Shown piece after piece: positions 59,462 through 64,000 of a stretch of DNA of 64,000 nucleotides. Origin of the DNA: Larus michahellis (taxonomy: Eukaryota; Chordata; Aves; Charadriiformes; Laridae). The number at the start of each line of letters is the position of its first letter. Position 1 is the first letter of the stretch. The notes beneath the pieces were generated by a model. The model did no database searches. It was not told the origin of the DNA and saw only the letters and a list, made by a program, of their open reading frames with translations. The position numbers and the translations under genes are program-made. The stretch is from assembly GCF_964199755.1 (NCBI RefSeq), contig NC_133918.1, forward strand, positions 1,612,001 through 1,676,000. The letters run 5' to 3'.

Positions 59462-61084
59462 CCTGTGGTGTCACCTCCTGCCACTGCCCGTGCCTGGAGC
59501 TATCTTAGGGTGGCTGCCTCCATCACCTCCGGGCGTGCAGGAGGAGGAGATCCCACCTGCTGTGTCTCTGACTACCATGGGCATGGTGGCCCTGAAGTGA
59601 ACCCTTGCCCCGATTCTCCCATGGGATGTGCCCCCAGAGCTGGCGCGGTGGTGGAGGCCCTTTACCCAGTAATTCCAAGCATGAACTTAATCGCCTCCTG
59701 AGAAGAGGTGGACAGTTAGGAAGCTGTGACCTGTTGCTGCCCAGCAGCACTTCACCTTTCTGTCTTACCCCACCTTGGCCGAGGCCTCACGAGATGCAGG
59801 CATTTGCGTTTGCCAAGATTCAGCCATGTTTTTCTGCCAGAGGTCTTCTAGCGAGCAGCTGGGGTCACCTTGCGAGCCAGCAGGCCCAAGGAGGCTGGTA
59901 GCGTTGAGCTCCAGGAAGGCGAGGAGGAGACACATACAGCCTCACGCCTAAATCCAGCCTATTTTAAATGCAGAGGCTACTGTCTTATGTTGATTAACAA
60001 AAATATGCATAGCAATCAGTGTGAAAGCACTTCAGGCCATTCCCATAGGTAGCCAGCGGCCTCCCCTTTGAGCTGAGACCTTGTTGCTCTCAGCGCACTG
60101 GTTTCTTCTCAAAGTGCCCAGCGCTGTTCCACTGGAGACTTCTGGACCTCAAACACCTGAAAGGCCCATTCGCTCCCCCAGGGCTCGGGGCTGTTTGGTT
60201 CGGCGCTGAGGTCAGGTCTCTGCTCCACCAGCACAACTCCAGCCGCCCACGCAGGGTGTTTCCCTAAGCGAGGGAGCCTCGCCGTCTGCCAGGAAATCAC
60301 GACAAGAGCAACCAGCAGAAGTCCCTGCACGGGGTTCATCCTACGCAATATTTCTGCAACTGAGGCCTCGCAGTCGGGGATGGAAATACCCCCGTGCACC
60401 AAGATAGAACAGGGCGCTGAAAAGAGGATGTGGGGACAGCAGAAGTGATAACATCTCCCTCTGCCAGCAAAGAAGTGGCTGTGGCTGTCAGACAGAGCAA
60501 CTTGTGACTATGAGCAAGGCCCTTCTCCCAGCGCTTGGGCACTGGGCAGGAGTTGCCACCATTGCTCCACTGAGCTCTTCGGAGAGGGCAGGAGAGAGCT
60601 CGGGAAGGGGCCCATCCAGCCTCCGTCGGTGAGACGCTGGAGGTGGAGTCGTCTCTGGTGTGTAACGGGGCTGCCCAGGGAGCCATCAGAGCCAAACCAA
60701 GGTGGCCCTTCCTTGTTTAAGCTGCTTGGGAAGGAAGCGAAGGTCGCCGCAGAGTCCCCAGTGCTGCATCTTTTAGTGAAAACAGCCCTCTCCCACTGGA
60801 ATGACTCCGCTGCCACGGGACGCTTGGTCTCCCTCTTCCATAGCGTTTGCCAAGCCGGCCTCAGTGCATGGGAACGTGCCGCAGCCATCTCGGCCCAGGC
60901 CAACCCCTGCCTGCCTTCTGCTGGCAGTGGACGTGGTGCTTGCTGCGTCTCTCACAAAGTTTTAAAGCCCTGCTTTCAGGCAAGCTGAGAGTCTAACCGC
61001 TTTCTTTGCGGGTGGTTTATTAGTTAGGTTTAAACATATTTTTTAATAAAACCACTGCTTTGCACATCATGGGGCAATTTTTAC
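59462..61084. other. Intergenic sequence without recognised features
   Basis: Mixed composition. Open frames on both strands are short and unlike known proteins. Bases 58501-59110 before it are likewise unassigned apart from an imperfect direct repeat of ACACAGTAAGAAGGT at about 58941 and 58975. Confidence 0.45.
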
Positions 61085-61488
61085 ATTGGTCCTTGGTTCT
61101 TCCAGCTGAAGTAGTTTGAACCTATTTATAAGGTCTGAGGAGACCTTAGAGTGGCCTTCCAGTCCCAAAGGGGGCCTACAGGAGAGATGGGGAGGGGCTG
61201 TTTGCAGGGGCATGGAGCGACAGGACGAGGGGCAATGGTTTAAACTAGAGCAGGGCAGGGTTAGATCAGCCATTAGGAAGAAGTTCTTTACACGGAGGGT
61301 GGTGAGACACTGGCCCAGGTTGCCCAGAGAGGGAGTGGAGGCCCCATCCCTGGAGACATTCAAGGCCAGGCTGGATGAGGCTCTGAGCAACCTGATCTAG
61401 TTCAAGCTGTCCCTGCTCGCTGCAGGGGGTTGGACGGGATGGCCTTTAGAGGTCCCTTCCGACCCAACACATTCTATGATTCTATGAA
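61085..61488 (+). mobile_element. CR1 LINE 3' end
   Basis: Contains GCCCAGGTTGCCCAGAGAGG, CCATCCCTGGAGACATTCAA and GGTCCCTTCCGACC, and ends in ATTCTATGATTCTATGA. The last 280 bp nearly match 62822-63105. Confidence 0.92.
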
Positions 61489-62479
61489 CATGACTTTAAA
61501 GAAAACTCTGGTCTTGGTAAATAAACTGGGGCCCAGCCAATATCCCCCAGAAGTATTTGGAAACTTGCAAGACTTTTCCACAGCAAAATCAGAAGCCAAC
61601 AGCCTCTACCACCAAAACCAGGGAAGGAAACAGCAGGCTAAATCCTTCTCGTGCTTCACCCCGTAAGCAAAGGCACCAGCTCCTCCGCTCAAGCCGCGGG
61701 CTCCCCTCCGCAGCAGCACACGCGCAGGGACACGCGGAGACGCACAGAGAAGCCATGGAAACTGCACTCCTGCGAGAGGAAAGGCAGCAGTTCCCTTAGC
61801 ACGATGGACAGGGAAGGCTGTCCCTATTTCTAGTGTTATGTTTTGTGCAAAGGCTTCTTTTACAGCACAGGCACGCTGCTAGAACTGTCACCCGTGCTGC
61901 CCCACACCCGCATCTGCTCCCGAGTCCACCTGCTCCAGGAAACACTGGAAAACAACCCCTGCCTGTTCGCTGGGGCTTCTCTGAGCGATGGTTTTTGTCC
62001 ACCTGGCCAGTCCAGCTGCCGGCGCCTGAGCAGGGGAACCATCTGCAGCTGCCAGTCCAGGCAGACAGCTTCCATCTGCTGAAAGAACGGATTTAACCCT
62101 TCTGGGGCTGCACTGGGCTCACAGCGCTTGGATTTTACACTCTGGGCTGATCTCCTTCACCTCTGTTGCCCATGCAACGGAACGCCTCCATTTTGTATCC
62201 ACTTCTGCAATCACAGGGGCCTCAGCTTTGGCCTTCCTTGGAAGTTGCTCATCGCTTCCAAATGAAATGTAGTTGTTTAATTTAATTTAAACGTTTAATT
62301 TTGTAAGTTTGCTGATTAAAACCAAATCCCTTCATCTTCAGGCCGTATCCCCATGAAACCTCTCTAGCATTCTTCCTGACCAGCTCAGCAGCCAGCAGTG
62401 CTGCTAAAAAGGCTAATTTGTGTTAGCCGCTGTCAGTTTGCACCTCGTGGTCGGTAGATGAAAAGCTGGACACCAGCCA
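61489..62479. other. Spacer between two CR1 copies
   Basis: No gene or repeat recognised. AT-rich near 62270-62320. Confidence 0.45.
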
Positions 62480-63108
62480 ACAATGCGCATTTGCAGCCCA
62501 GAGGCCAATGGCATCCTGGGCTGCATCAATAGAAGCGTGGGCAGCAGATCGAGGGAGGTCATCCTCCCCCTCTGCTCCGCTCTCATGAGACCCCACCTGG
62601 AGTGCTGTGTCCAGCTCTGGAGCCCTCAGCACAAGAAGGACATGGACCTGTTGGAGCGGGGCCAGAGGAGGCCACAAAGATGATCAGAGGGCTGGAGCCC
62701 CTCTGCTGGGAGGACAGGCTGAGAGAGCCGGGGGGGTTCAGCCTGGAGAAGAGAAGGCTCCGCGGAGACCTTCCAGCCCCTTCCAGTCCCTGAAGGGGCT
62801 CCAGGAAAGCTGGGGAGGGGCTGTTTGCAGGGGCATGGAGCCATAGGACGAGGGACAATGGTTTAAACTAGAGCAGGGCAGGGTTAGATCAGCCATGAGG
62901 AAGAAGTTCTTTACACGGAGGGTGGTGAGACACTGGCCCAGGTTGCCCAGAGAGGGGGTGGAGGCCCCATCCCTGGAGACGTTCAAGGCCAGGCTGGATG
63001 AGGCTCTGAGCGACCTGATCTAGTTCAAGCTGTCCCTGCTCACTGCAGGGGGTTGGACTAGGTGGCCTTTAGAGGTCCCTTCCAACCCAACACATTCCAT
63101 GATTCTAA
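62480..63108 (+). mobile_element. CR1 LINE 3' fragment
   Basis: Starts within the reverse-transcriptase C-terminal part ([20 protein letters not shown], then [20 protein letters not shown] with frameshifts later) and ends with GGTCCCTTCCAACCC and CATTCCATGATTCT. Inactive. Confidence 0.93.
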
Positions 63109-64000
63109 TAATTGCTAATTAATCAAGCATACACAGATATTGCCAATTAGGTTGGTTTCCAGCTAGTCACTGTCGAACAGGCTTGTACAGGTAGCACGCA
63201 TTGAATGATAATAGGCAGAATAATTAAAATAGATGTGTAGACTCTAAAGCAACAGTGAAAAGGGTATGCTTGGGTAAACAACCCTTATTTCTGTCATCGA
63301 GAAACACATTTCCTGCCTTCTTGAAGGGAACCCCATAGAGGAGGACCTCGGTTTCCCCTGCAGCCACTGTACTGCTGTATCACGTGCTGCTTCTCCCCTG
63401 TGCCTGCCCACCCCTCAGTAGGACTGCAGTGACCGACTTACCTTCTCTCCTACTTGCTGCTCTTGCTGGCGATGGAAAGGTTTCACCCCATTTACAGCCC
63501 TAAAGTTTTCCCTCAGAATTAGCCACTTTGGACAAATGCAACCACGATTTGTGTCATTACAAGATGGCCAATGTTTTGCAATGGACGAATAGAACGGCTT
63601 CCATGGCGATGAGCCCACGCTCCAGTCCCGTGGCAGGCACAAAGAAGGCGGCTGGATGGTGTGGTTGGGGTGGCGAGGCTGCCTTTGGGCAGCGCTGGGA
63701 GGCCAGATGGGCTCAGCCCAATCATCACTCTGTGCTGCTGGGGTCTTGGGCTGTCCCAGCCATAAGGAGCCTCCCGGAGGGAGATAGAAGCCCAGACTGG
63801 CATCTCGGTGGAGCCTGTGAGGACCTCAAGGTTCAGATGGAGATTTGGAGCTCAGCAGGTGCTTGGCCCGCCATGGCTTTCCTTTCCCTGGATGGGGAGG
63901 AGCGCTGCTCCAGGCCCAGGGTGCAGCTCTCGGCTGTGCGGGAGATGGGTACAGGAGAAAGGGCTGCTAGCGCGGGAGCCTGCAGGGAAGCCCTCGGGGT
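63109..64000. other. Right-hand end, no gene established
   Basis: Unique-looking sequence. A plus-strand frame beginning GCCATGG at about 63872 stays open to the window edge (MAFLSLDGEERCSRPRVQ...), but 43 codons without family similarity is not enough to call a gene. Confidence 0.35.

Overview
The window is vertebrate nuclear DNA, almost certainly from a bird. Several genes have GT-AG introns. CR1 LINE copies are scattered throughout, many ending in the typical 3' sequence with ATTCTATG octamers. Retroviral long terminal repeats (LTRs) are present, and GC-rich, short-intron genes resemble those of avian microchromosomes. The species cannot be named from the sequence alone.

Layout. Bases 1-9385 (+) hold the last seven coding exons of an SLC1 glutamate transporter, best called SLC1A6 (EAAT4); its first exons lie left of the window. 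Bases 9.4-18.6 kb are intergenic and repeat-rich: an old decayed CR1, a 5'-truncated CR1 with an unbroken 910-codon reading frame, a second CR1 split by a solo LTR, and another LTR ending about 225 bp before the LONP1 start codon. Bases 18829-44938 (+) are a complete 18-exon LONP1, the mitochondrial AAA+ Lon protease (935 residues), with CR1 copies and a solo LTR in its introns. RPL36 (-, 46310-48717, complete, 105 residues) converges tail to tail on LONP1 and has a CR1 in its first intron. A PRR22-like gene (-, 51505-53576) follows, with a tandemly duplicated 96-bp exon and a triplicated 3' flank. Next comes a decayed DUS3L copy (-, 54970-56400) with an in-frame stop, a one-base insertion and missing exons. 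Bases 56.5-64 kb hold a G-rich minisatellite, a minus-strand endogenous retrovirus remnant with a tRNA-Pro-type primer binding site, and two similar CR1 3' ends.

How the genes relate. LONP1 (mitochondrial protein quality control) and RPL36 (cytosolic ribosome) are housekeeping genes with CpG-rich promoters. SLC1A6 is a neuronal/glial membrane transporter. There is no operon-like logic; the interest is in neighbour order and in how repeats have reshaped the locus. I found no new defence, RNA or enzymatic system. The strongest candidates for follow-up are the DUS3L decay, the in-frame exon duplication with an apparent GC-AG intron in the PRR22-like gene, the triplicated polyadenylation segment downstream of it, and the LTR beside the LONP1 promoter.
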